DNA from: Megaustenia siamemsis
Lineage: Eukaryota > Mollusca > Gastropoda > Stylommatophora > Ariophantidae
Assembly: GCA_032433765.1 (NCBI GenBank)
Contig: JAVIAB010000139.1
Span: forward strand, 47,674,421 to 47,738,420
Direction of reading: 5' to 3'
Length of the DNA: 64,000 nt
Under the pieces are notes generated by a model. That model made no database searches. It was not told the origin of the DNA and worked only from the letters and a program-made list of their open reading frames with translations. The first letter of the stretch is position 1; each line of letters starts with the position of its first letter. Below are positions 36,040 through 47,975 of the stretch, piece by piece. A program made the position numbers and the translations under genes.

Positions 36040-37090
36040 ATATTTTGTCACTTCTAAATTGTATTTACTGCTACTTCGTCAGCCTTTGCCCTTTAGGTGG
36101 GCGTGGATGCGTTGTGTCGCTTGTTTAGTTTTAGAATATCTGCAGCTTTCGACCTGACACATCCGTTCTGGGCATGCCTGGATTTCCTTACCCATGTTTT
36201 GCTTGGCAGCATCCATTTTGGTCTGCTTTTTTCAACTTTTATCTTTCATGTCTTAACGTGCGCAGAGTTCATATGGGATCACCTGTTAATCGCCCCATCC
36301 GAGAAGGCTAGACAACGGATCTCACTACCCAGCGAAGGCCAAACATCGAATCTCACTACCCAAAGAAGGCCAGACAACGGATCTCACTACAAAGCGAAGG
36401 CTAAACAACGGATCTCACTACCCAGCGAAAGCTAGACAACGGATCTCACTACCCAGCGAAGGCTAGATATAGGATTTTACTACCCAGATAAGGCTAGACA
36501 TCAGATCTCACTACCCAGAGAAGGCTAGACATCAGATCTCACTACCCAGAGAAGGCTAGACATCGGATCTCACTACCCAGAGAAGGCTAGACATCGGATC
36601 TCACTACCCAGAGAAGGCTAGACATCGGATCTCACTACCCAGATAAGGCTAGACGTCGGATCTCACTACCCAGATAAGGCTAGACATCGGATCTCACTAC
36701 CCAGATAAGGCTAGACATCGGATCTCACTACCCAGAGAAGGCTAGACATCGGATCTCACTACCCAGATAAGGCTAGACATCGGATCTCACTACCCAGAGA
36801 AGGCTAGACATCGGATCTCACTACCCAGATAAGGCTAGACATCGGATCTCACTACCAAGAGAAGGCTAGACATCGGATCTCACTACCCAGAGAAGACTAG
36901 ACATCGGATCTCACTACCCAGATAAGGCTAGACATCGGATCTCACTACCACGAAACTCGGAGATGGAAGAAACCATAGACTCAAAGAAAGACATTCTCAG
37001 CGCCTGTGGCGAGATTCGAACTCGACACCTTCTTGTGTAGAAGTCGACGCATACTTCTAGACCACACAGGCTCCAAATCAAAATATCGGC
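36040..37090 (-). mobile_element. SINE-2 with internal 31-bp expansion
   Basis: On the minus strand the tRNA-like head (about 37085-37010) starts GGAGCCTGTGTGGTCTAGAA and has B box GAGTTCGAATCTCGCC; GCCTGT can pair with ACAGGC as an acceptor stem. Then come CTCCGAGTTTCGTGGTAGTG and the 31-bp array. After the array the SINE-2 body resumes with CAGGTCGAAAGCTGCAGATA, then GCGACACAACGCATCCACGC, and ends in a GAAGTAGCAG tail. The copy at 52495 has a single GTAGTGAGATCCGACTTCTA at the matching point. Confidence 0.82.
36290..36955. repeat. 31-bp minisatellite inside SINE-2, about 21 copies
   Basis: The unit is GATCTCACTACCCAGAGAAG plus GCTAGACATCG; AGAGAAGG and AGATAAGG are the main variants. Reversed, it reads GTAGTGAGATCCGATGTCTA, a piece of the SINE-2 body. 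Confidence 0.95.
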
Positions 37091-37625
37091 ACTACTTTTG
37101 CAGCGACCAGCTATTGCTACACATTTAGAGTCACGAACATCATCGGTTCCCCATAGTTTGTCATGCAGGGCTGTTTCTGCGCGCCATATTTGTGTTCCTA
37201 TGGTGTTGAAAATGTTGCAGCAGTCCTGTTGTATATGGTTTGGATTTTGGATGCTCCGCAGTCACATGTTGCAAAGTCACTGAGTTCTATCTTCTGTAGG
37301 CGTGCTCTGAGGCCATAGTGACCTGTTCGAAGTCTAAATCTTGGTCTCCTCGTGTCTGCTGAGTTGTTTTTTTTTTTTTATGCGTCCCGTTCTAGCTCAT
37401 ATTGTCAATGCAACTCCCTCCATTCTGTTTTCCTAGCTTGTTTCAGGATTGCTTTTATTTCTTTGAGGTTCTGGTGTTGGTTTGACTGTTGAAGGCTCAC
37501 ACCTGCTTTTGCGAGTTCATCTGCTCTTTCTCTCGTTTCCAGGGATTCCATGGTGTGCTTGTATCCACTACCGGAGCAGTTCTGTCGAATATGAGAGCAA
37601 ACTTGTGTTGTTCTTTATTTCTTGA
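37091..37625 (-). pseudogene. LINE-J-like RNase H end
   Basis: The minus strand encodes ETRERADELAKAGVSLQQS (an RNase H Asp motif), then RKTEWREL. After a frame change come RFRLRTGHYGLRARLQKIEL and CDCGAS, the Cys-containing C-terminal region of Jockey/I-like elements. The 59.4-60.0 kb copy has the same order. It is broken by stops and frameshifts. Confidence 0.78.
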
Positions 37626-37719
37626 ATGGTCTGTCTTGTTTAAATCAGCAATCACCTATCCAGGCCCACTGGCTTAGACGATCATAAGTAGCTACACATG
37701 TCCTAGTAGTCCAGAAATT

Positions 37720-38045
37720 CCGTACAAATGTTGTTGTTGATCACTTTCCATGCCACACTGTTAAGTTCTCCAGTGTTATTCTGTTGTTGTTCTATGTTTC
37801 TTCTTCCTTGTTTCTTGCCTACTTTTACATTTTCGAACTTTCCCCCTCTTCTGCATAGCTAGGAAGGTAGACAATATATCTTTTTTGTTAACGCGATTCA
37901 AGAGCACCTGATTCATTCAAGAGGTCTTCACCACTCCTTTTAGCTGTCCACGATATTCTCAACATTCTTATGAAGAACCACATTTCTGCTTAAACACATT
38001 ATTCCCTTGCGTGTTCATCAATTGTCCACGACTGACATTAATAAT
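37720..38045 (-). mobile_element. old LINE-A fragment
   Basis: The minus strand gives a heavily mutated LINE-A tail: FLRNVVLHKNVENIVDS, then RGKFENVKVGKKQGRR, then LNSVAWKVINNN. It is older than its neighbour at 38500. Confidence 0.6.
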
Positions 38046-38499
38046 GTAGGACAGGGTCTTTGTAGCTGTGATCTCTCTCGATTTTTTTTTATTCTGGTAT
38101 CTTTTCCTTTTTAAAAGCGTATCTTGTCAGAGACTTCTTGCGTGAAATATTTATCATTTTTGTAAAATACTGCCTTAGCTTAGACTTTCCACATTATTTC
38201 ACTCACTCAATATTCCGAATTAAAAAATTTCCTTGTTTCATAAGCACGACGTATTGTAGCGTCACTTCACGGAGTCTTTACAACAGCGCTCACGCTCACC
38301 TATGTTCTCTGCTTTGAAATTGCTCTCCACCTGTCGTGATGTGGCCATCTTCCTGACTCTGCGTCCAAGTAACGCTGTCTCACGGCACGTAGACTGACAT
38401 TTTAAAAGCAAAGAGCATGGTGACCTATGAGCTTAAACTGAAGCAAGGATTACACTGAAATACAAATGTACTTTCACTACAATTTTGTAAAGATAATTG
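38046..38499. other. unannotated stretch between two LINE-A copies
   Basis: No gene recognised. Confidence 0.45.
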
Positions 38500-38945
38500 T
38501 GATCTCATCATCAAGTACCGAGCCTGCTGGCGTAGGTGATCATGTCTCTCCACAACATTCGATCTCGACAGTTATTTATCATTTCTGTTGTTGACCTTCT
38601 GCCAAGCCATTCTGTCAAGCTGTCTGGTATCTTTTCTCATTGCTTCCCTCTATCTCTTCGTCCCTCAAATTTTCCAGTTGTTACAATATATTCCAGTTGT
38701 TCTCTTCTCATTACATGGCCAAAAAATGATGACAGTTTCTTCCGAATATTTGAAATTAGCTCTCGTTTTGCTTTGACCTCTTTCAGAACATTTTTTTACT
38801 CTTCTTAGCTGTCCATGGTGTTCTCAACATTTCTTTGGTAAAACCACATTTCTACAGACTCTAGTGATTTTCTTGCCTGTTGTCCTATTGTTCATGATTC
38901 GCATCCATATGTTAAGACTGGCTCTACATAACATTTAAGAACTCA
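38500..38945 (-). mobile_element. LINE-A, 5'-truncated
   Basis: The minus strand gives the LINE-A tail, with QLEYIVTTGKFEGRRDR, then RMAWQKVNNRND and NCRDRMLWRDMITYASRLGT-like sequence, and a short (ATG) tail at about 38503-38512. It has frameshifts. Confidence 0.82.
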
Positions 38946-39054
38946 TTTGTGGCCTAAATAACATATAAGAAATATAGTCTGAGGTTGAACAGACCGTGCC
39001 TCATCAAGAGAGCCAAATGCCACCCCTAAAGAAGTTCACCATATAAATATCATA

Positions 39055-39400
39055 TATATGGGGGGCCACGGTAAACTCGTTGAGAAAATCACACGACGGG
39101 GTTACTGACTTTCGGACAATCAAGGTTCAATTCCCGCTGAAGGCAGTGTGAATTGTACTCGTGGTTGGGAAAAAAATATCCCCGCGGTCGACCCAGCCGC
39201 TGGCAGGGGTACCAAGGTAGTTGCACTCTGGGAAGGAGAAAAATGAGGCCTCGCATCGTGAGTTTCGATACTTGAAGCAACCTTATCCAGAAGTCTCTGA
39301 ACACTGCTGGATAGGCGGCCGAGCACATATGGGTCACAACTTGAGTGCTAACACGCCGATTCATGTCTCGTACTTTACCTTACCTTTACATATTATATAT
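39055..39400 (+). mobile_element. tRNA-headed SINE (SINE-3)
   Basis: GGGGGGCCACGGTAAACTCG and AATCAAGGTTCAATTCCCGC give A- and B-box-like sequences. A 250-bp body unlike SINE-1 or SINE-2 ends in TTTACCTTACCTTTACA just before a TA array. Single copy in this window. Confidence 0.6.
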
Positions 39401-39404
39401 CTGG

Positions 39405-39406
<2 letters not shown>

Positions 39407-39475
<69 letters not shown>

Positions 39476-39476
39476 C
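39407..39476. repeat. (TA)n(TG)n microsatellite
   Basis: About 28 TA units followed by about 6 TG units. Confidence 0.97.
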
Positions 39477-39544
39477 TATCTTTTGGGATTCTATCGTCTT
39501 CTAAGCCTCTCATATGATTTAGCCATTGGGTTTAAAAAATTTAG

Positions 39545-39962
39545 AGACGTCAGCTTATTGGGTGTGAATCATGGACAATAGGACAACAGACAAGGAAATC
39601 ACTGGAGTCTGTAGAAATGTGGTTTTACGGAAGAATGTTGAGAGTGCCATGGACAGCTAAGAAAAGTAATGCAAACTTTCTGAAAGGGGCCAAAGCAAAA
39701 ATAGAGCTAATTTCCAATATTAGGAAGAAACGATCATCATTTTTTGGCCATGTAATGAGAAGAGAACAGCTGGAATATATTGTAACATTTGGGAAAATTG
39801 AGGGACGGAGAGATAGAGGGAAGCAACGAGAAAAGATACCAGACAGCTTAAGAGAATGGCTTGGCAGAAAGTCAACAACAGAAATGATAAATAACTGTCG
39901 AGATCGAAATTTGTGGAGTGACATGATCACCTACTCCAGCAGGCTCAGTACTTGATAATGAT
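39545..39962 (+). mobile_element. LINE-A, 5'-truncated
   Basis: The open frame at 39617-39955 encodes MLRVPWTAKKSNANFL, then FFGHVMRREQLEYIV, then KSTTEMINNCRDRNLW, with a stop and a short GAT tail. Upstream, CESWTIGQQTRKSLESVEMW continues in the same frame. No RT core is present. Confidence 0.88.
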
Positions 39963-40059
39963 GTGCTTCTTGGAGAACATTGGTATATGGTCTTATATGG
40001 TGGTGCCTTATAGATATTTGATGTAGCCGTATCTGACGTACGCATTGTACCAAGGTATT

Positions 40060-40465
40060 CAGAGATACTGACCAGCCTGGTGGTCTAGAGATAATTTCAG
40101 CATTTGGCCAACGATCCCAAGCTTCGAATCACGCCACAGACGGTTACAATTGTTCTCTTCGAATCCCCGTAGTTTCTTCATAACTTGCTCCTCCCCATGT
40201 CTCTGAGAGATTCGATATCTAGTTCTCTCAGATAATGGTGAAAAACAGGAAGTTCTGTGTGAATTCTGCGCATGTTACGCAACCATTGGCAGTTAAAAAT
40301 CGAAAAAGTTGGCCAAAGTGGCAGTTTCCGAGGCTAAATTAAATAAAAATCAACCCATGTTGAATATGCATGTGTTGAAGATGAAAGGCGCAGATGTAAA
40401 TCAGCGACACAACGCATCCGCGGAAATTTAGCGGGTGAACGCTGAAGAAGTAGTAATGCTAGTAG
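40060..40465 (+). mobile_element. SINE-2 copy
   Basis: The head has TGGTGGTCTAGAGATAATTT and a B-box-like CTTCGAATCACGCC. The body has AGAGATTCGATATCTAGTTC, then TGAAAGGCGCAGATG, then GCGACACAACGCATCCGCGG. It ends GCGGGTGAACGCTGAAGAAG with a GTA-rich tail. Confidence 0.8.
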
Positions 40466-40906
40466 TAGTATCATATCTATTTTTATTATGCGATGAATTG
40501 CACTAACTGTTTAAAAAGCACCATACGATGAATTTGGTTCACTACTACTTCAACCAACTTCCATCACCTATTTATCACTTGTTCGCTATTAATACAGTAC
40601 CATCAGCAAATCTTGAGGCCAACTACCTATATGGTTGGACAACTAACTGCCTATGGGTTCAAAACCAATTTCCCGGTACATATTTAAAAAGATGGAAAGA
40701 AGGTACACGCCCATGTTTAACGCTCAGTTTCACCGGTTTAAACATCTCTATTTGCTTATTAACGCCGCTCGCTGCTATTATTTGCTCGTAGTTATGATAC
40801 AAATAAATATAGAAATAATGATTAATTTGTAGCATGTTCTTATAGCTCTTTCTTATAATAAACACTTATAATTCCACTGCAAGTTTATGTTTTTTTTTTC
40901 TGGCTG
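40466..40906. other. unannotated stretch
   Basis: No gene recognised; poly-T near 40891. Confidence 0.45.
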
Positions 40907-40989
40907 TTCCATCAACGCTTTCTCAATGCATACAAGCTTGTTGTTTTGTCAACACTTTCTCAATGTATACAAACTTGTTTCGTCAACAC
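40907..40989. repeat. 34-bp minisatellite, left part
   Basis: About 2.5 units with TCAACGCTTTCTCAATGCAT and ACAAACTTGTTTTG. It breaks off inside a unit at GTCAACAC (about 40989), and the same array resumes at about 42848. Confidence 0.9.
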
Positions 40990-42847
40990 ATGTAGCAGTG
41001 ATTAAAGAGTGTACGATAAGATGGAAGTGAGATAGGAGAAATCGTGGGGAAATGAGAAAAGTTAACTAAGAGAGAGTCATTGAGCCCACGGGAAAAAGTG
41101 AGTAGAAGTAAGGAGGATAGACACATCGTGACTCACGGGAAACGTGAAACACAATCAGGAACGAGGCAAAAGTGTAAAACGGGGAGTGATTGGTTGAAGG
41201 ACAGACGGTTAGACAAAGGGTGAGTAGGAACATTCATTCGAGATTGAACGAGGGCTCTATGCGCAGGGTTGTGTGTTTTTTTGTGCGTTACAACCGGTAC
41301 CGTGAGCAGAGTGTTAGTACACAACAAAGTGGGAGGTCCAGGCAGCTGGTGCGTAGTAACTGCATGGACCAGACCGTATTCCTGGAGCAGGGACAAGTGG
41401 AACATGTGTTAGGGTAATTGATAGGATAGTTATGGAAGTTACAGCACCAACCACTTCAATGACAGTCAGTGAGATATTTTCACAGAGTAGTTTTCATCTG
41501 TAGCATGAAGTTAGAAGGTAGTTGTGCAGTTAGCAACAACGAACAGTTAAGTGTTGAGCCGTGAAGGAGTGTTCACAAAGTTTAGGCTAATTAGGAGCAT
41601 GAAGTTAGAGAATAGTTCAGCAGCAGTTAGCATTAACAAACAATTTCAGTGATACCCCGTGACATAGTGTTACAAAGTTTAGGCTTCATTAGGAGCATGA
41701 AGTTAGAAGGTAGTTCTGCAGTTAGCAGCAACGCTAAGTTCAGTGACAATCCGTGACATAGAGTCACAAAGTTTAGACTTCATCAGGAGTATGAAGTGAG
41801 AGTGAAGTCTGCATGTGGCAGCAACGAACAATTTCAGTGATAACCCATAATATTATGTTACCAAGTTAGGCTTCATCAGAAGTATGAAGTAGAGTGAAGT
41901 TCTGCGGGTGGCAGCAACGAACTAATTCAGTGATAATCTACGACACTGTGGTAACAAGTGTAGGCTTCATCAGAAGCATGAATCAGAGTGCAGTCAGCGA
42001 CAACGAGCAAGTTAGGTGGCACCGAGCGAGAGAGATTCGCAGCGTTCCTGTCCACCAGGAAGGTGCACGGTTACAGAGTATGACACTCCAAGACACAACA
42101 GGGTAGGAAAGGTTGAGCGAGGTCAATATCGCCAACTTACGAGTCAGCCGTGAGCGGCTGAGGTGAAATAGTGGGAAATTCATGATAAATATTATTCAGA
42201 GGAAGGTCGGAGAGACATAGGGGCGCGGAGAAAGAGAGCGTGGCAGCAGCCTTTTGCAGCGCTGTATATAACACAGGGGGATGCTGGGTGAATAGCAGGA
42301 AATGTGCGGAAGGCCGCTAACCTGCAGTTTGTAGTTGTTATTGTGAACTTGTGTGTGAGGTTGACGTTTTGAAATTAAACCTCAGGAAAAATTTACTTGG
42401 TGTTCATTGAGTAATTCCTCTAATGCTAGCTGTATCTGTCTGGGCCTAGCGAAGAACGACAACTGCGAGCGGCTAGCACGCCAGCTAGTAGAAACACAAC
42501 TGTCTACACTAAGCAGCGCGGAGTACCAAGGAAGACGATTACGACCGACGGACAAGGGGGTGTCCGGGCGATACTGAGTCAGCACCAGGCAAGCAGAAAG
42601 CAGATCAGCGGCTATAGAATTTCCGAGGCCAGTCCATCACACTCGGTCTGGAGCTGATACGGGTTAAGACGTGCTGTCCCGTGCAAGACACCTCCCGGCA
42701 ATCTGAGTGCCTGCAGCTCAACACAGGGCGTGAGGTCAAACGCCAATCGTTACGATCAGCGGGTTCAAGTCCAGCACAAGAGCAGACGGGAACAAGTGTT
42801 CTGCCTTAAGTTCTGGTCTATGTGGTTTAAGAAAATCAACCTGTTAT
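40990..42847. mobile_element. 1.86-kb element splitting the 34-bp array, LTR-like
   Basis: This GC-richer block sits exactly between two parts of one array. It starts ATGTAGCAGTG and ends CTGTTATACA, so the ends read TGTA...TACA as in LTRs. Inside are a 94-bp degenerate repeat series, a TATA-like CTGTATATAACAC near 42264 and AAATTAAAC near 42371 (polyadenylation-like). No protein domain was found. It could be a solo LTR, a small non-autonomous LTR element or another insertion. Confidence 0.45.
41430..42005. repeat. 94-bp degenerate tandem repeat, 6 copies
   Basis: Units carry AGGCTTCATCAGGAGCATGA, then GCAGCAACGAACAATTTCAG and GTGATA. Starts fall at about 41500, 41594, 41692, 41786, 41879 and 41973. 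Old copies inside the 1.86-kb element. Confidence 0.88.
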
Positions 42848-43580
42848 ACACTATCTCAATGCATACAAACTTGTTTTGTCAACGCTTTCTCAATGCATAC
42901 AACCTTGTTTTGTCAACACTTTCTCAATGCATACAACCTTGTTTTGTCAACACTTTCTCAATGCATACAACCTTGTTTTGTCAACACTTTCTCAATGCAT
43001 ACAACCTTGTTTTGTCAACGCTTTCTCAATGCATACAACTTGTTTTGTCAACGCTTTCTCAATGCATACCAACTTGTTTTGTCAACGCTTTCTCAATGCA
43101 TACAAACTTGTTGTTTTGTCAACACTTTCTCAATGCATACCAACTTGTTTTGTCAACGCTTTCTCAATGCATATAAACTTGTTGTTTTGTCAACGCTTTC
43201 TCAATGCATACAAACTTGTTTTGTCAATGCTTTCTCAATGCATACAAACTACTTGTTCTGTCAACGCTTTCTCATTGCATACATACTTGTTGTTCTGTCA
43301 ATGCTTTCTCAATGCATACAAACTTGTTGTTCTGTCAACACTTTTTTGAATGCAAACACACTTGTTGTTCTGTCAACGCTTTCTCAATGCATACAAACTT
43401 TTTTGTCAACGCTTTCTCAATGCATACAAACTTGTTTTGTCAACGCTTTCTCAATGCATACAAACTTGTTTTGTCAACGCTTTCTCAATGCATACAAACT
43501 TGTTTTGTCAATGCTTTCTCAATGCATACAAACTACTTGTTTTGTCAACGCTTTCTCAATGCATACAAACTTGTTACCAT
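42848..43580. repeat. 34-bp minisatellite, main part, about 21 copies
   Basis: The unit is TTGTTTTGTCAACGCTTTCT plus CAATGCATACAAAC, with CAACGC/CAACACT/CAATGC variants and length changes. Repeated peptides in the open frames (such as QRFLNAYKLVL) come from the repeat and are not a gene. Confidence 0.95.
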
Positions 43581-43675
43581 CTCAAAGGTTTAACAATCTA
43601 AACTTTCTTCCCGCATTTGAAGTATTCACTGACATGAAATAGAGGTAACCTACAAGGAACGTTCGAAGAACTCAA

Positions 43676-44240
43676 AACATTAGCAAAAACAATAACTAAA
43701 CGTTTCAATATAACAATTCAGTTTAATGAAACACTCCAACCCAACAACTAACGCTAAACGTTTCAATATAACAATTCAGTTTAATGAAACACTCCAACCC
43801 AACAACTAACGCTAAACGTTTCAATATAACAATTCAGTTTAATGAAACACTCCAACCCAACAACTAACGCTAAACGTTCAATATAACAATTCAGTTTAAT
43901 GAAACACTCCAACCCAACAACTAACGCTAAACGTTTCAATATAACAATTCAGTTTAGCGAAACACCCTAACTAAAACAATAACTAATGTTAAACGCATCT
44001 ATATTATTTCAGGTCAATGAAACAGTAAAACAAACAATAATCTATGTTTGACAATTATACGTTATCGTCGAAACTATTGAAACACTATAGCCATAAGCAA
44101 AGAAAAACGTAATACTAGGCACAACTGTGTTATAGTCAATATTAATGAAACAGTCTAGCATAGGTAAGACAATAGCTAATGTATAACAATTAACGTTTCT
44201 AACTATAATAAAGTTAATGAAACACTTTAGCCAACAACAA
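43676..44240. repeat. 58-bp minisatellite, 5 good plus several decayed copies
   Basis: The unit contains GCTAAACGTTTCAATATAAC and AATTCAGTTTAATGAAACAC. Copies near 43750-43940 are almost perfect; those after about 43960 are increasingly diverged. Confidence 0.92.
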
Positions 44241-44424
44241 CAAAAATATGATAAAATGTAAACAAAAATGTGCTCCGTAACTTATAACATCGAAGGGTAG
44301 TGAAGTTATGTTTTATTATGGTCATCATCACTGCTCTACGGACATATCCGTATGTTCCCGATCTTCTCCTTAAAATACCGAGAACCTCCGACGAGAACCC
44401 AGACCCACGTGCACGAACTCGGTT

Positions 44425-45976
44425 TCACTACATAGGATCCACAGGATTGTGAAGTATCACAACATTTGTGCAGCACAACACTTGGAGGGATCCACAGGAT
44501 TGTGAAGTATCACAGCATTTGTGCAGAACAACACTTGGAGGGATCAACAGGATTATGAAGTATCACAGCATTTGTGCAGAACAACACTTGGAGGGATCAA
44601 CAGGATTGTGAGGTATCACAGCATTTGTGCAGAACAACACTTGGAGGGATCAACAGGATTGTGAGGTATCACAGCATTTGTGCAGCACAACACTTGGAGG
44701 GATCCACTGGATTGTGAAGTATCACAACATTTGTGCAGCACAACACTTGGAGCGATCCACACAATTGTGAGGTATCACAGCATTTGTGCAGCACAACACT
44801 TGGAGGGATCAACAGGATTGTGAGGTATCACAGCACAGGTGCAGCACAACACTTGGAGGGATCCACTGGATTGTGAAGTATCACAACATTTGTGCAGCAC
44901 AACACTTGGAGGGATCCACAGGATTGTGAGGTATCACAGCATTTGTGCAGAACAACACTTGGAGGGATCAACAGAATTGTGAAAAGTATCACAACATTTG
45001 TGCAGCACAACACTTGGAGGGATCCACAGGATAGTGAAGTATCACAGCACAGGTGCAGCACAACACTTGGAGGGATCCACAGGATAGTGAAGTATCACAG
45101 CACAGGTGCAGCACAACACTTGGAGGGATCCACAGGATAGTGAAGTATCACAGCACAGGTGCAGCACAACACTTGGAGGGATCCACAGGATAGTGAAGTA
45201 TCACAGCACAGGTGCAGCACAACACTTGGAGGGATCCACAGGATAGTGAAGTATCACATCATTTGTGCAGAACAACACTTGGAGGGATCAACAGGATTGT
45301 GAGGTATCACAGCATTTGTGCAGAACAACACTTGGAGGGATCAACAGGATTGTGAGGTATCACAGCATTTGTGCAGCACAACACTTGGAGGGATCCACTG
45401 GATTGTGAAGTATCACAACATTTGTGCAGCACAACACTTGGAGGGATCCACAGGATTGTGAGGTATCACAGCATTTGTGCAGCACAACACTTGGAGGGAT
45501 CCACAGGATTGTGAGGAATCACAGCACAGGTGCAGCACAATACTTGGAGGGATCCACAGGATTGTGAGGTATCACAGCACAGGTGCAGCACAACACTTGG
45601 AGGGATCCACTGGATTGTGAAGTATCATAACATTTGTGCAGCACAACACTTGGAGGGATCCACAGGATTGTGAGGTATCACAGCATTTGTGCAGAACAAC
45701 ACTTGGAGGGATCAACAGAATTGTGAAAAGTATCACAACATTTGTGCAGCACAACACTTGGAGGGATCCACAGGATAGTGAAGTATCACAGCACAGGTGC
45801 AGCACAACACTTGGAGGGATCCACAGGATAGTGAAGTATCACAGCACAGGTGCAGCACAACACTTGGAGGGATCCACAGGATAGTGAAGTATCACAGCAC
45901 AGGTGCAGCACAACACTTGGAGGGATCCACAGGATAGTGAAGTATCACATCATTTGTGCAGCACAACACTTGGAGT
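44425..45976. repeat. 53-bp minisatellite, about 29 copies, with 744-bp higher-order repeat
   Basis: The unit contains GCAGCACAACACTTGGAGGG and ATCCACAGGATTGTGAAGTA. The block at 44828-45140 recurs at 45572-45884 almost unchanged, including the rare GTGAAAAG unit, an offset of 744 bp or 14 units. Variants (GCATTTGTGC against GCACAGGTGC) come in runs. Confidence 0.95.
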
Positions 45977-47170
45977 CGAGGAAACTGGGGGGGGGGGAGA
46001 AGAGGGGAGAAAAGCAATCAATCTCTTCCTCGATGTTAATATCTTCACTAAATTAGAAGGATCGACAAGTGCGTTCAGGGCTAGGATTAAATCACAACAG
46101 GTAAGCCAGGGTGCTAGCTAGTGCGCTACCGATGTTCGCATCACTTGGCGCTAAACAAATCATCGACGGAAATCTACTGACAAAAGCAAACTTGTGAGCC
46201 ACAAAGATTACTAACGGTAAATCTAGGTTTAGTGTCGGCGATTACTTGAAGTCAATATGACGTTAACGTCGATAACACCCTAAGACAAAACTAATCTTAG
46301 CAGCTATAGAAAACGCTTAAAGCAAAAATACAAACAAAAACCAAAAAAATATTTAAAAAATAACGCCGATAACGGTTGATTAACGCCCTGTAAAATGTTA
46401 CAGACGATAATGATTACTTAAGGCCAAGCTGAACTCGCCGTCGATAACGACTGATTAAAATCAAAAAGCACTTATCACATTCGTGCTCCTCTCACCCCAT
46501 TCTGGCTATAGCCCGTGTAATGAGCTTCCGGAGAGTTGATTCCAACAACCTCTTCCCCGTGCTAAAGGTCTGTCTGGTAAAGCAAGTCTAGTCCATGCCG
46601 TTGTTGATTGTCCCTCGAGAGGTTCTTGTCACAAAGGGATAGGTGGAAGGAAGGGAAAGTCTCAAACACTCGCTGACATAAGGAGTGCCCGATGAGACCA
46701 AATATTCCGTGAAAGCCATGGACTCAGTAAAACGCGAGTAAGGTAAAAATAGAAGAAATGGAAGAGAGTGTGTGTGTGTGTGAGAGAGAGAGAGTGAGAG
46801 AGAGAGAGATAGAGAGGAAAAGTGAGAGATAGATAAAAGACTGAGTGGTAATTAGGCAACGGATAAACAAGATAAGGACGGACATAAAGCCTGACATGCA
46901 GGCAGACATAGATTTACAGACAGCTGGAAGAACGGACAGACAGACTGGTACATAGATATTAAGATCGACAGATAGAAACACACACGCAGGCAGGTAGATA
47001 GACATGCAGAGATAGATAGCTAGATACTAAAATAAATAAAAAAACATGCCGGCGTAAGAAAAAGACGAAGAAGCATGCACACATATATACGCGTAGAGAA
47101 ACAGGCAGGACGAGAGTTTGCTGAGAAAGAATAGGGCTAAAAAAAAAGAGCGAGATACGGCAGGAATGGA

Positions 47171-47223
<53 letters not shown>

Positions 47224-47829
47224 GAGAGTGAAAACTTGTATTTGTTGATTTTAAAAGAAACGTGAAAAAGAAGCGCCAAAAACGTGTGTGTTGTAGAGCG
47301 CTAATAAAACACGAAGTATTTCCTCATAAGGCTATCAAAATAGACATAGCTTGCCACTTATAGAAGGAGAATAGTGTAGGCAAGGCAAACAACGAAACGT
47401 ATAGTATATACCAAAGGAACCATTATGAATTCATAAAATATTATAGCTATCGTAGAGTAGGGGTGCGAAAAAGACGTCAGGTATGCTTTCGATAAAGATT
47501 CAATAGTTCAAACGTTGACAGTGCCTAGTTTTATAACGGAAACAAAAACAAACCAAAAAAAAACAACTTTATATTGCAATTTATTACTCGTGTGTTTTTT
47601 CCCCTCCTTTTATTTGATCGAAAAAGGAACTTCGTTCACCTTTAAACGAACATTTGCACATTTGTTGTCGCGTACAAAAGAGCTATAACGTTAGCACCTT
47701 CTCTTCTGTCATATTCAAATTCGGCATTCGGTTTGAGTAACAAAAAGAGGGCACCCGTCTACCAACACTCATTAGGCACGTTTAACAAAAAGCTAATAGT
47801 AAATAAATGGCGCGCGCACGCACGCACAC
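45977..47829. other. unannotated stretch with (GA)n and (GT)n
   Basis: (GT)n and (GA)n lie near 46769-46815, (GA)n near 47173-47230 and G runs near 45985. GACA-like repeats occupy 46890-47030. No gene recognised. Confidence 0.5.
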
Positions 47830-47912
47830 ACACATATATATATATATATATGTATATATATGTATATATATATATATGTATATATATATATGTATATATA
47901 TATATATGTATA

Positions 47913-47974
<62 letters not shown>

Positions 47975-47975
47975 T
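47830..47975. repeat. (TA)n/(TATG)n microsatellite
   Basis: TA repeats with regular TATG interruptions on the left and about 25 pure TA units on the right. Confidence 0.97.

Noticed and set aside
36097..36435. 112-codon plus-strand open frame
   Set aside because: It lies antisense to the SINE-2 body and runs into the 31-bp array; no protein family recognised.
37010..37085. Functional tRNA gene on the minus strand
   Set aside because: The acceptor-like pairing is there, but it continues directly into the SINE-2 body; called as a SINE head.
42730..43642. Repeat proteins of up to 249 residues rich in LNAYKL/SQCIQ
   Set aside because: All three frames give similar repeats from the 34-bp array, which shows the openness is due to the repeat and not to selection.
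44425..45976. CRISPR-like array
   Set aside because: The units are contiguous with no unique spacers, and the context is eukaryotic; it is a minisatellite. The same holds for the other arrays.
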